DNA from: an uncultured Bacilli bacterium
Lineage (GTDB): Bacteria > Bacillota_I > Bacilli_A > RF39 > UBA660
Direction of reading: 5' to 3'
Length of the DNA: 24,932 bases
Assembly (NCBI GenBank): GCA_934133155.1
Contig: CAKPAT010000002.1
Location: forward strand, 1 to 24,932
In this document: positions 1 to 6,354 of the stretch, piece after piece
Layout: the number at the start of each line of letters is the position of its first letter
Position numbering within the stretch: position 1 is the first letter of the stretch
Made by a program: the position numbers and the translations under genes
Notes under the pieces: model-generated
Databases searched by the model: none
What the model was told of the DNA's origin: nothing
Seen by the model: the letters and a program-made list of their open reading frames with translations, nothing else

Positions 1-40
1 GAAAAGCGAATGCTCTACTTAGATTAAATAATGAATAAAG

Positions 41-76
41 TTATACACAGTAATCAATGTTCCACGTGGAACATTG
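41..76. promoter_or_regulatory. Array unit 1: DnaA box plus parS
   Basis: DnaA box TTATACACA at 41-49, a 5-bp gap (GTAAT), then a 22-bp perfect palindrome at 55-76 whose inner 16 bp (58-73) is TGTTCCACGTGGAACA. The sites are close enough that DnaA and ParB would lie side by side, or compete. Confidence 0.85.
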
Positions 77-165
77 TAAAACTAAAAAAGATAAATTAAA
101 CTAAATAGGAAAAATAATAAACGAAGATGAGTGCTTGCCCTACTTAGATTAAATAATGAATAAAG

Positions 166-201
166 TTATACACAATAATCAATGTTCCACGTGGAACATT
201 G
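166..201. promoter_or_regulatory. Array unit 2: DnaA box plus parS
   Basis: DnaA box TTATACACA at 166-174, gap ATAAT, palindrome at 180-201 with parS core 183-198. The base after the box is A, where the other units have G. Confidence 0.85.
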
Positions 202-291
202 TAAAACTAAAAAAGATAAATTAAATTAAGCAAGAAAAATAATAAAACGAAGAAAAGCGAATGCTCTACTTAGATTAAATAATGAATAAAG

Positions 292-327
292 TTATACACA
301 GTAATCAATGTTCCACGTGGAACATTG
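292..327. promoter_or_regulatory. Array unit 3: DnaA box plus parS
   Basis: DnaA box TTATACACA at 292-300, gap GTAAT, palindrome at 306-327 with parS core 309-324. Through the box and palindrome it is identical to unit 1. Confidence 0.85.
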
Positions 328-420
328 TTAAACTAAAAAAGATAAATCAAACTAAATAGGAAAAATAATAAAACGAAGATGAGTGCTTGCCCTACTTTGA
401 TTAAATAATAATGAATAAAG

Positions 421-455
421 TTATACACAGTATCAATGTTCCACGTGGAACATTG
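421..455. promoter_or_regulatory. Array unit 4: DnaA box plus parS, last and truncated unit
   Basis: DnaA box TTATACACA at 421-429, a 4-bp gap (GTAT, one base shorter than in the other units), palindrome at 434-455 with parS core 437-452. Sequence after CATTG no longer matches the repeat. A degenerate DnaA-like site with one mismatch (ATATACACA) follows at 494-502. Between 456 and 521 I see nothing else except AT-rich DNA. Confidence 0.8.
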
Positions 456-521
456 CAAAGTGTTTCTAATTAAAAAACAGAATAATATGTATAATATACA
501 CAAATTAAAATAAAAAAAGTA

Positions 522-550
522 TTGAAAAAAACTCCAAATTGTTATATATT
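522..550 (+). promoter_or_regulatory. Promoter of the SRP RNA gene
   Basis: A -35 box TTGAAA (522-527) and a -10 box TATATT (545-550) are 17 bp apart. A start 7 bp further on, at about 557, coincides with the first paired base of the predicted SRP RNA, which supports both calls. Confidence 0.75.
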
Positions 551-555
551 ATTAA

Positions 556-634
556 TGGTACAACATTTACGGACGAACCAGGTCAGAATTGGAAAATAGC
601 AGCCTTAAGTCCCTCTATTTGTGTGTGCCTTTTT
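556..634 (+). ncRNA. ffs: Signal recognition particle RNA, short bacterial (4.5S-like) type
   Basis: The conserved Ffh-binding core of SRP helix 8 is plain: ACCAGGTCAG (577-586), a GGAA tetraloop (591-594) closed by ATT/AAT, and AGCAGCC (598-604). GGAC (571-574) pairs with GTCC (609-612), and an outer helix pairs GGTACA(A)CA (557-565) with TGTGTGCC (622-629). TTTTTATTTT follows, so the outer helix may also act as the terminator. At about 75-80 nt the RNA lacks the Alu domain of the Bacillus scRNA and resembles the E. coli or Mollicutes form. It works with Ffh and FtsY to target membrane proteins. In B. subtilis the gene lies between tadA and dnaX; here it precedes tadA. The end points are approximate. 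Confidence 0.9.
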
Positions 635-655
635 ATTTTATAGAAGGTGTTTGTA

Positions 656-1063
656 TTGGAAAATATATATGCTGAATTAGCACTAAAGGAAGCTAAAAAA
701 AGTTTAAGGACAAATGATGTGCCTGTGGGTGCAGTAATAGTACAAAATGGAAAAGTAATTGCTAAAGGACATAATACAAAAGAAAAAAAACAAATAGTAA
801 CAAAACATGCTGAAATAAATGCTATAGAAAAGGCCTGCAGAAAAAAGAAAACATGGTACTTAAATGACTGTGATATTTATGTTACATTAGAGCCTTGTCC
901 AATGTGTTTAAATGCAATCAAACAAGCACACATAAAAAAAGTCATATTTTTAACCAAACAAGAAAAACAAATAAATTACAAAGACACAGAACTAATATAT
1001 CTTAATATAAATGAAAAATCAAAAGATATGTTAAGAAATTTCTTTAAAAGTAAAAGAAAATAA
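656..1063 (+). CDS. tadA: tRNA-specific adenosine deaminase TadA
   Basis: Deaminates A34 to inosine in the anticodon of tRNA-Arg(ACG), and possibly others, in the cytoplasm. The cytidine-deaminase fold signature is complete: H-A-E (zinc ligand His and proton-shuttle Glu, residues 51-53 from this start) and P-C-P-M-C (80-84, two zinc Cys). V-P-V-G-A-V near residue 25 is also typical. Start choice: a GTG at 647 is in frame but sits inside the ribosome-binding site AGAAGGTG (643-649). TTG at 656 is 6 bp past that site and gives M-E-N-I-Y-A-E, like the short N-termini of known TadA, so I prefer it (135 aa). The C-terminal third is more diverged than usual. It lies directly downstream of ffs with no promoter of its own visible, so it probably depends on read-through of the SRP RNA terminator. 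Confidence 0.92.
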   Translation: MENIYAELALKEAKKSLRTNDVPVGAVIVQNGKVIAKGHNTKEKKQIVTKHAEINAIEKACRKKKTWYLNDCDIYVTLEPCPMCLNAIKQAHIKKVIFLTKQEKQINYKDTELIYLNINEKSKDMLRNFFKSKRK

Positions 1064-1070
1064 GTTATTT

Positions 1071-1101
1071 TTCACAAATTAGTCAATATAAATGATATAA
1101 T
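1071..1101 (+). promoter_or_regulatory. Possible promoter of the dnaX operon
   Basis: A perfect -10 box TATAAT (1096-1101) has a near-consensus TTCACA (1071-1076) upstream, but the spacing is 19 bp, longer than ideal. It lies just after tadA and 22 bp before the dnaX start, whose ribosome-binding site is AGAGGTGATG. Confidence 0.4.
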
Positions 1102-1122
1102 AAAATAACTAGAGGTGATGTC

Positions 1123-2763
1123 ATGTATCAAGCACTATATAGAAAATATAGACCATCAACATTAGATGATATCTGTGGACAAGATACGATAGTAAGAATA
1201 ATAAAAAACACTATAAAAAACAATCAAATAAATCATGCATACCTATTTGCTGGACCAAGAGGTACTGGAAAAACAAGTATAGCAAAAATAGTAGCAAAAA
1301 TAGTAAATTGCCATGATTTGGATGGATACAATCCATGCAATAAATGTATCAGTTGTACAGAAGTTAATAACAGCGACATTATAGAAATAGACGCAGCATC
1401 AAATAATGGTGTTGACGAAATAAGAGAATTAAGAAATAAAATAAATTTAGTACCGTCATATGGAAAGTATAAAGTTTATATAATTGATGAAGTTCACATG
1501 CTAACCACAGGTGCATTTAATGCTCTACTAAAAACGCTAGAGGAGCCACCAGAGCACATAATATTTATTTTAGCAACTACCGACCCACATAAGATACCTG
1601 AGACAATTCTTTCAAGGTGCCAACGCTTAGATTTTCAAAAAATAAGTCAAAAAGCAATTAAGGAAAATTTAAAAAAAATATCTGAAAAAGAAAATATTAA
1701 AGTATCAGATGAAGCTTTAGATGAGATAGCTAGGATTTCTGATGGTGGAATGCGTGACTCTGTTGGTATGCTAGATCAAGCCAGAGCATATGCAGAAGAT
1801 AACATAACCTTGCAAGACATATATGATATAAATGGAACAGTTAAAGAAGAAGATTTAAAAAAATTTATAAAAAGTATAATTGATAATGATATAGAAACAT
1901 CACTTGAAATACTTGATGAATATAACAGTAAAGGTGTAAATTTTGTTAAATTAACTGAAGAAATAATTGATTTTACTAAAGATATTCTAATATATAAAAA
2001 AGCACCAAAATATTTTAAAAATGCAAATGTTGAAAATATAAAAGATTTAGCAAATTCGGATGCCGAAATTTATATAAATATTATCGAAATGCTTAATAGA
2101 AATCTTTTTGAAATGAAGGAAACGTCGGATACAAAATTACTTTTAGAGCTAGCAATTATAAAACTCATAAGCAAGCATCAATCAGAAAAAAAAGAAGTGC
2201 TTCAAGAAAAGCCTAAAATACAAAATATAGCTCAAAAACCGCTAATTGGAGATATAAATGTAAAAAAGGAAACAACCAGACCGGTATCACCATTAGAAAA
2301 CTCAGAACTAAAGAAACAAATTAATCAAATAAAAGAAACAAGAATAGAAAACACATTAGCAAAATACAATAGAGTAATGTTAAAACAAATTACGCTACAG
2401 CTTGATAATCTAAAAGAATTAATTTTAAATGAAGAATACAGCAGTGCTGCATCACTTTTGCTAGATGGAAAATTAAAAGCTGGCAGTGACGAAAATCTTT
2501 TATTTGTATATGCTAGCACACGACAAACAAATATATTTAATGAAAATCTAATCCCACTCGAAAATACAATAGAAAAAGCCTTAAATAAAAAATATAGAAT
2601 AATAGCTGTGTCTAATGACGAATGGGAGAAAATTAAAAATGAATACAACAGTAAAAAAAGAAAATATGAATATCATGAAGAAAATTTTGATATAGAAAAA
2701 ATATTTAAGAACAAAAATAATAATATAATATCTATGTTTGAAGATATTATAGAATATAATTAG
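1123..2763 (+). CDS. dnaX: DNA polymerase III subunit gamma/tau
   Basis: Motor subunit of the clamp loader that places the beta clamp on primed DNA; tau also ties polymerase and helicase together. Visible in order: R-K-Y-R-P near residue 8, Walker A G-P-R-G-T-G-K-T (44-51), a four-Cys zinc module (C63, C72, C75, C78), Walker B D-E-V-H (122-125), and the S-R-C arginine-finger motif (164-166, R165). Domain III ends near residue 350, followed by a Lys/Glu-rich linker and a C-terminal region (about 400-546) that should be the tau-specific part. The 546 aa are close to the B. subtilis length. A run of eight A's at 2186-2193 lies at the domain III/linker junction (see findings). First gene of a block that continues into ybaB and recR. 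Confidence 0.97.
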   Translation: MYQALYRKYRPSTLDDICGQDTIVRIIKNTIKNNQINHAYLFAGPRGTGKTSIAKIVAKIVNCHDLDGYNPCNKCISCTEVNNSDIIEIDAASNNGVDEIRELRNKINLVPSYGKYKVYIIDEVHMLTTGAFNALLKTLEEPPEHIIFILATTDPHKIPETILSRCQRLDFQKISQKAIKENLKKISEKENIKVSDEALDEIARISDGGMRDSVGMLDQARAYAEDNITLQDIYDINGTVKEEDLKKFIKSIIDNDIETSLEILDEYNSKGVNFVKLTEEIIDFTKDILIYKKAPKYFKNANVENIKDLANSDAEIYINIIEMLNRNLFEMKETSDTKLLLELAIIKLISKHQSEKKEVLQEKPKIQNIAQKPLIGDINVKKETTRPVSPLENSELKKQINQIKETRIENTLAKYNRVMLKQITLQLDNLKELILNEEYSSAASLLLDGKLKAGSDENLLFVYASTRQTNIFNENLIPLENTIEKALNKKYRIIAVSNDEWEKIKNEYNSKKRKYEYHEENFDIEKIFKNKNNNIISMFEDIIEYN

Positions 2764-2777
2764 AAAGAAGGAAAAAA

Positions 2778-3074
2778 ATGAATATTCAAGCAATGATGAA
2801 ACAAGCTCAAAAATTACAAAAAGAAATGATGAATGCAAAAAAAGAAATTGATGAAACCATCTATGAAGGTAAATCATCAATAGTAACGGTAGAAGCTAAA
2901 GGTACAAAAGAAATAACAAAGGTGAAAATTAATGCAACATCTTTAGAAAAAGAAGATTTAGAAATGCTAGAAGACATGATTTTAGTTGCTGTAAACGATG
3001 CAAATAAAAAAATTGATGAAGATACTGAAAAAAAACTAGGTAAATATACACAAGGTATGCCGGGATTATTCTAA
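2778..3074 (+). CDS. ybaB: YbaB/EbfC family nucleoid-associated protein
   Basis: Small homodimeric DNA-binding protein of the YbaB/EbfC/YaaK family, nearly always found between dnaX and recR, as here. At 98 aa it has the usual length. The N-terminal helix is amphipathic and rich in Met, Gln and Lys (M-M-K-Q-A-Q-K-L-Q-K-E-M), then a beta-rich centre (V-T-V-E-A-K-G) and a second helix with L-E-M-L-E-D-M. The C-terminal G-M-P-G-L-F matches the usual G-(L/M)-P-G ending. The ribosome-binding site AGAAGG lies 14 bp after dnaX, and its stop codon TAA overlaps the ATG of recR (TAATG), so translation is probably coupled. The exact role in this family (nucleoid or recombination) is not settled. Confidence 0.93.
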   Translation: MNIQAMMKQAQKLQKEMMNAKKEIDETIYEGKSSIVTVEAKGTKEITKVKINATSLEKEDLEMLEDMILVAVNDANKKIDEDTEKKLGKYTQGMPGLF

Positions 3075-3673
3075 TGAATTACCCAAAAACAATCTCAAAT
3101 CTAATCGAATGCTTTAAAAAATTTCCTGGAATTGGTGAAAAAACAGCAGAAAGATTAGCTTTAGAAACATTAAAATTAGATGACGAAATCATTGAATTAT
3201 TTAGTAAATCAGTAAAAGAAGTTAAAGAAAAAACAAAAAAATGCAAAAAATGTGGTAGTTTATCAGAGGAAGAATTATGTGACATATGCCAAAATGAAAA
3301 TAGAAATCATAAAATTATTTGTATAGTTGAAGATAGTAAAAATGTTATTCAATTTGAAAAAATTGGCGTTTTTAAAGGTGTGTATCATGTGCTTGGAGGC
3401 TTAATTTCTCCACTAGAAGGAATTAACCCTGAAGATTTAAGCATAAAATCATTAATTAATAGAATAAATGACGAAAATCCGGAAGAAATCATACTAGCGA
3501 TTAAACCAAGCATAGAAGGAGAAACAACTTCATTATACATTCGCAAACTTTTAGAAGGAGTAAATATAAAAATTTCAAAAATTGCATATGGTATACCTAT
3601 TGGAGCTGATATAGATTATATTGATCCAATGACTTTAGAAATAGCCCTAGAAGATCGTACAACAATTTCATAA
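3074..3673 (+). CDS. recR: Recombination mediator protein RecR
   Basis: Acts with RecO (and RecF) to load RecA onto SSB-coated single strands at gaps. Residues 17-29 hold the helix-hairpin-helix motif (F-P-G-I-G-E-K-T-A). A zinc finger follows (C57, C60, C69, C72), then a Toprim domain from about residue 80 (I-V-E-D) with H-V-L-G-G-L-I-S-P-L-E-G (105-116). The C-terminal A-Y-G-I-P-I-G-A-D-I-D-Y-I-D (from about 171) is the family signature. At 199 aa it is full length. The start overlaps the ybaB stop, and no ribosome-binding site beyond the coupled terminus is needed. Confidence 0.97.
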   Translation: MNYPKTISNLIECFKKFPGIGEKTAERLALETLKLDDEIIELFSKSVKEVKEKTKKCKKCGSLSEEELCDICQNENRNHKIICIVEDSKNVIQFEKIGVFKGVYHVLGGLISPLEGINPEDLSIKSLINRINDENPEEIILAIKPSIEGETTSLYIRKLLEGVNIKISKIAYGIPIGADIDYIDPMTLEIALEDRTTIS

Positions 3674-3710
3674 ATTTTAATCAAAAATATATAATTTATT
3701 GAGGTGAAAT

Positions 3711-3896
3711 ATGCTCAATAAATTTTTTCAGGTATTAAAAAGAATAGTTGTAAGTTTTTTCATATTATACGGTTACAATGTTATTGTGCCAATGACACTT
3801 ATCATACCTATAAATATAGTAACAGTGTCAATTACAGCACTTTTAGGGTTTCCTGCCCTACTTTGCTTAATAATAATTAAAATAATATTTTATTAA
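3711..3896 (+). CDS. bofA: BofA-like small membrane protein
   Basis: 61 residues with two hydrophobic stretches (about 9-32 and 34-60). The C-terminal half, with I-P-I-N-I-V-T-V-S-I-T-A-L-L-G-F-P-A-L, closely follows the hallmark of BofA (V-P-I-N-L-V-T-T-A-I-S-G-I-L-G-I-P-G in B. subtilis, from memory). Its place directly after recR is also that of bofA. In Bacillus, BofA holds the intramembrane protease SpoIVFB inactive during sporulation. Here the protein is shorter (about 61 against 87 aa), having lost the first membrane segment. Ribosome-binding site GAGGTG at 3700-3705. It may keep a protease-inhibitor role in a non-sporulating cell, but that is inference. Confidence 0.75.
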   Translation: MLNKFFQVLKRIVVSFFILYGYNVIVPMTLIIPINIVTVSITALLGFPALLCLIIIKIIFY

Positions 3897-3907
3897 GAGG
3901 TGACAAA

Positions 3908-4840
3908 ATGTTAGAAAATTACAAAGAAACACAAAAAGTAGCATATAAAATACTTACAAATGCGATAAAAAACAATAAATGTTCTCACGCATACCTTTTT
4001 GAAACAGGAAATTACACAGAAAGTGAAAATTTTATAATGTCCTTTGTAAAATCATTACTTTGTCCACACCATTATACCAAAAATGAAAATTGTGAAGAAT
4101 GTAATATATGTAAGCAAATAGACGACGGAAACTTTACCGAATTGAAAATAATAAAACCTGACGGAATGCAAATAAAAAAAGAAAAATTACTTGAACTTCA
4201 AGAAGAATTTACTAAAAAAGCCATAACAGGCAATAAAAAAGTATATATAATAGAAAATGCTGAAAAATTAAACAAATCTTCTGCAAACTCAATATTAAAG
4301 TTTCTTGAAGAGCCGGAAAATGATATAATTGCCATATTGGTAACAAAAAACATCTACGAAGTTATAAATACAATAAGATCTAGATGTCAAATAATTTCTT
4401 TTAAAGAAAAACAAAACGTTTTAGAAAATATAAGTACTATAGAAAATCTTAAAACAAAAATATATAATAACCAAGATGTAAATGAAATTACAATCACAAA
4501 GACAATTGAATTTGTTAATTATTATGAAAAAAATCACATGGATACACTACTCTACGTTTCAAACCTTTGGAATTCATATATAAAAGACAAAGAAGAACTT
4601 GAAAAAGCCTTTGAAATTATGATCTTATACTATAAAGACATATTAAATTATAAATTAAAAAGAAAATTAGAAGTAATAATAGACGAAGAAAATCTAAAAC
4701 AAATAGCCCAAAATAATCAAATAGAGCAATTATGTCAAAAAATATCGAAAATTATCGAATTAAAAAATAGAATAAAATACAATGCCAACACTGCCCTATT
4801 AATGGACAAGCTTATAATCGAATTGGAAGGTGAAATATGA
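3908..4840 (+). CDS. holB: DNA polymerase III subunit delta-prime
   Basis: Stator subunit of the clamp loader, partner of the dnaX product and of delta. It has the AAA+ fold without a working P-loop: the Walker A position reads E-T-G-N-Y-T-E and lacks the Gly-Lys-Thr core, as expected for delta-prime. Seen: S-H-A-Y-L-F (26-31), a zinc module (C52, C62, C65, C68), L-K-F-L-E-E-P-E (about 130-138) and the conserved S-R-C (158-160) that supplies an arginine finger to the neighbouring subunit. The 310 aa are near the family norm. Ribosome-binding site AAGAGGTG. The stop TGA overlaps the ricT ATG (ATGA). tmk, its usual upstream neighbour in Firmicutes, is not here. Confidence 0.93.
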   Translation: MLENYKETQKVAYKILTNAIKNNKCSHAYLFETGNYTESENFIMSFVKSLLCPHHYTKNENCEECNICKQIDDGNFTELKIIKPDGMQIKKEKLLELQEEFTKKAITGNKKVYIIENAEKLNKSSANSILKFLEEPENDIIAILVTKNIYEVINTIRSRCQIISFKEKQNVLENISTIENLKTKIYNNQDVNEITITKTIEFVNYYEKNHMDTLLYVSNLWNSYIKDKEELEKAFEIMILYYKDILNYKLKRKLEVIIDEENLKQIAQNNQIEQLCQKISKIIELKNRIKYNANTALLMDKLIIELEGEI

Positions 4841-5622
4841 TAGAGCAAATCGAAGTAGTAGAAGTACAATTTAAAAATAAAGGACAAAAATACTTATTTG
4901 ATCCAAATAAAATCAAATTAAAACCACAAATAACAGTTATTGTGGAAACAGAACAAGGATTACAATTCGGAAAAATTATAAGTGTAAAAAAAATAGAAAA
5001 AAACAAAATTAAAAATCCTTTAAAAAAAATAATTCGTATAGCCACAAAAAAGGACTATTTAAAACACAAATCAAATGTCAAAGAAGCAAATATAGCTTTA
5101 AAAAAATGCCGAGAATTAGTGTTTCAAGAGAAACTTGAAATGCAAATTATTGACGCTTGTTACTCCTTTGATAAAGATAAATTAATATTTAGATTTTTAG
5201 CAGAAAATAGAATAGATTTCAGAAATTTAGCAAAAAAACTTGCATCAATTTATCATGTTAGAATAGAATTGAGACAAATAGGAGCTAGAGATAAGGCAAA
5301 AGAAATTGGTGGTTATGGTCCTTGCGGAAGAAAATTATGTTGCTCAACATTTTTAAAAGAATTAGATACAGTTTCTATAAATATGGCAAAAAATCAAAAT
5401 TTAGCACTCAATCCTACAAAAATAAACGGTGTATGTGGTAGACTATTTTGTTGTTTAAAATACGAAGATGACTGTTACAAAAAATGTCGTATAAATATGC
5501 ATAAAATTGGGGATATAATGGAAACTTCACAGGGAACTGGAAAAGTAGTTGGTTTAGACATTCTAAGACAAAAATATAAAGTTGATGTACCTAATTATGG
5601 AATAGTTGAGGTAGATAAATGA
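4837..5622 (+). CDS. ricT: RicT/YaaT-type PSP1-domain protein
   Basis: In B. subtilis this protein (YaaT/RicT) joins RicA and RicF in a complex with [4Fe-4S] clusters that steers RNase Y cleavage and affects biofilm, competence and sporulation. The PSP1 C-terminal domain is clear from about residue 60 to 146. Many Cys follow in the family pattern: G-P-C-G-R-K-L-C-C (161-169), G-V-C-G-R-L-F-C-C (198-206), then C213 and C217. The 261 aa are close to normal (about 275). Overlaps holB by ATGA upstream and the next gene by ATGA downstream, which indicates translational coupling through all three. yabA, which follows yaaT in Bacillus, is missing. Confidence 0.93.
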   Translation: MIEQIEVVEVQFKNKGQKYLFDPNKIKLKPQITVIVETEQGLQFGKIISVKKIEKNKIKNPLKKIIRIATKKDYLKHKSNVKEANIALKKCRELVFQEKLEMQIIDACYSFDKDKLIFRFLAENRIDFRNLAKKLASIYHVRIELRQIGARDKAKEIGGYGPCGRKLCCSTFLKELDTVSINMAKNQNLALNPTKINGVCGRLFCCLKYEDDCYKKCRINMHKIGDIMETSQGTGKVVGLDILRQKYKVDVPNYGIVEVDK

Positions 5623-6338
5623 AAGTCACAAATTACTTGTTAGGTTATGAAAATATGAAAATAATTCAAGACAATGAAATGTTTAACTTTTCTTTAGATT
5701 CCGTTTTACTTCCAAATTTTGTTACAATAAATAAGAATATCAAAAAAATTCTCGATATTGGTTGTGGTAACGCCCCTATTCCTCTTATACTTTCTACCAA
5801 AACAAATGCTCAAATAACAGGCGTTGAAATACAAAAAGAAGTAAGTGAACTAGCAAAAGAAAGTGTGAAAATAAATAACTTAGAAAATCAGATAACAATA
5901 ATAAATGAAGACATTAATAACTATAAAAATAAAGCCGCATCTGATACATTTGATATAATAACATGTAATCCACCATATTTTCCATTAAAAAAAGATTCCA
6001 AATTAAATGAAAGCAATTATAAAACTATTGCAAGACATGAAATAACCTTAGATTTAGATAAAATATTCAGTGTTGCCAAAAAATTATTAAAAAATCAAGG
6101 AGTAATTGCTTTAGTTCACCGCCCAGAAAGGCTAGTAGATATAATTGTTGTCATGAAACAAAATAACATTGAACCTAAAAAAATAAGATTAGTTTATCCT
6201 AAAAAAGGTAAAGAAGCTAATATCTTATTAATAGAGGGAACAAAGAATGGTAATCCAGGCTTAAAAATACTAAGCCCACTATATTCCCATAATGAAAATG
6301 GTGAATATACAGAAGAAATAAAAAAATATTTTACATAA
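5619..6338 (+). CDS. trmN6: tRNA1(Val) (adenine37-N6)-methyltransferase-like protein (YabB/TrmN6)
   Basis: SAM-dependent class I methyltransferase, predicted to make m6A in the anticodon loop of a tRNA. Motif I D-I-G-C-G-N-A-P-I-P-L (46-56), acidic motif II E-I-Q (69-71) and the catalytic N-P-P-Y of N6-adenine enzymes (117-120) are all present. The opening phrase with F-N-F-S-L-D-S-V-L-L (22-31) is typical of the YabB/TrmN6 family. 239 aa, normal length. The position after yaaT and before rsmI is that of B. subtilis yabB, though yazA (GIY-YIG) is absent between them. The exact tRNA substrate is inferred from the family. Confidence 0.88.
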   Translation: MKVTNYLLGYENMKIIQDNEMFNFSLDSVLLPNFVTINKNIKKILDIGCGNAPIPLILSTKTNAQITGVEIQKEVSELAKESVKINNLENQITIINEDINNYKNKAASDTFDIITCNPPYFPLKKDSKLNESNYKTIARHEITLDLDKIFSVAKKLLKNQGVIALVHRPERLVDIIVVMKQNNIEPKKIRLVYPKKGKEANILLIEGTKNGNPGLKILSPLYSHNENGEYTEEIKKYFT

Positions 6339-6354
6339 AAGAAGATGATAAAAA

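Larger units (their letters stand above)
1..460. repeat. Tandem array of about 125-bp units, each with a DnaA box and a parS palindrome
   Basis: Three full units (1-125, 126-251, 252-377) and a fourth that loses similarity soon after its palindrome (378 to about 460). Each unit runs: a variable head, TACTTAGATTAAAT or a close variant, AATGAATAAAG, TTATACACA, a 4-5 bp gap, a 22-bp perfect palindrome, then an A-rich tail. Heads alternate: units 1 and 3 begin GAAAAGCGAATGCTC, units 2 and 4 begin GATGAGTGCTTGCCC, so the array is really a 251-bp dimer repeated. TTATACACA fits the bacterial DnaA-box consensus TTATNCACA. TGTTCCACGTGGAACA is a known form of the ParB/Spo0J site parS. The first base of the window falls exactly at a unit boundary, so more copies probably lie upstream. 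Origin-linked genes follow at once. I infer a replication-origin or centromere element; no ORF is visible in it. Confidence 0.9.

Noticed and set aside
55..76. Palindromes as transcription terminators
   Set aside because: The arms meet without a loop, no T-run follows, and the 16-bp core matches the ParB site much better.
1..460. CRISPR array
   Set aside because: Units are about 125 bp and nearly identical throughout; there are no unique spacers and no cas genes.
3852..3876. Stretch in bofA resembling the head of array unit 4 (shared TGCCCTACTTTG and TTA-rich continuation)
   Set aside because: One 12-base match next to low-complexity AT sequence; it encodes the conserved P-A-L-L end of BofA, so chance is likely.
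4837..5622. TGA read as Trp (Mycoplasma code)
   Set aside because: TGA ends holB, ricT, dut and ung at family-typical lengths, and Trp is encoded by TGG.
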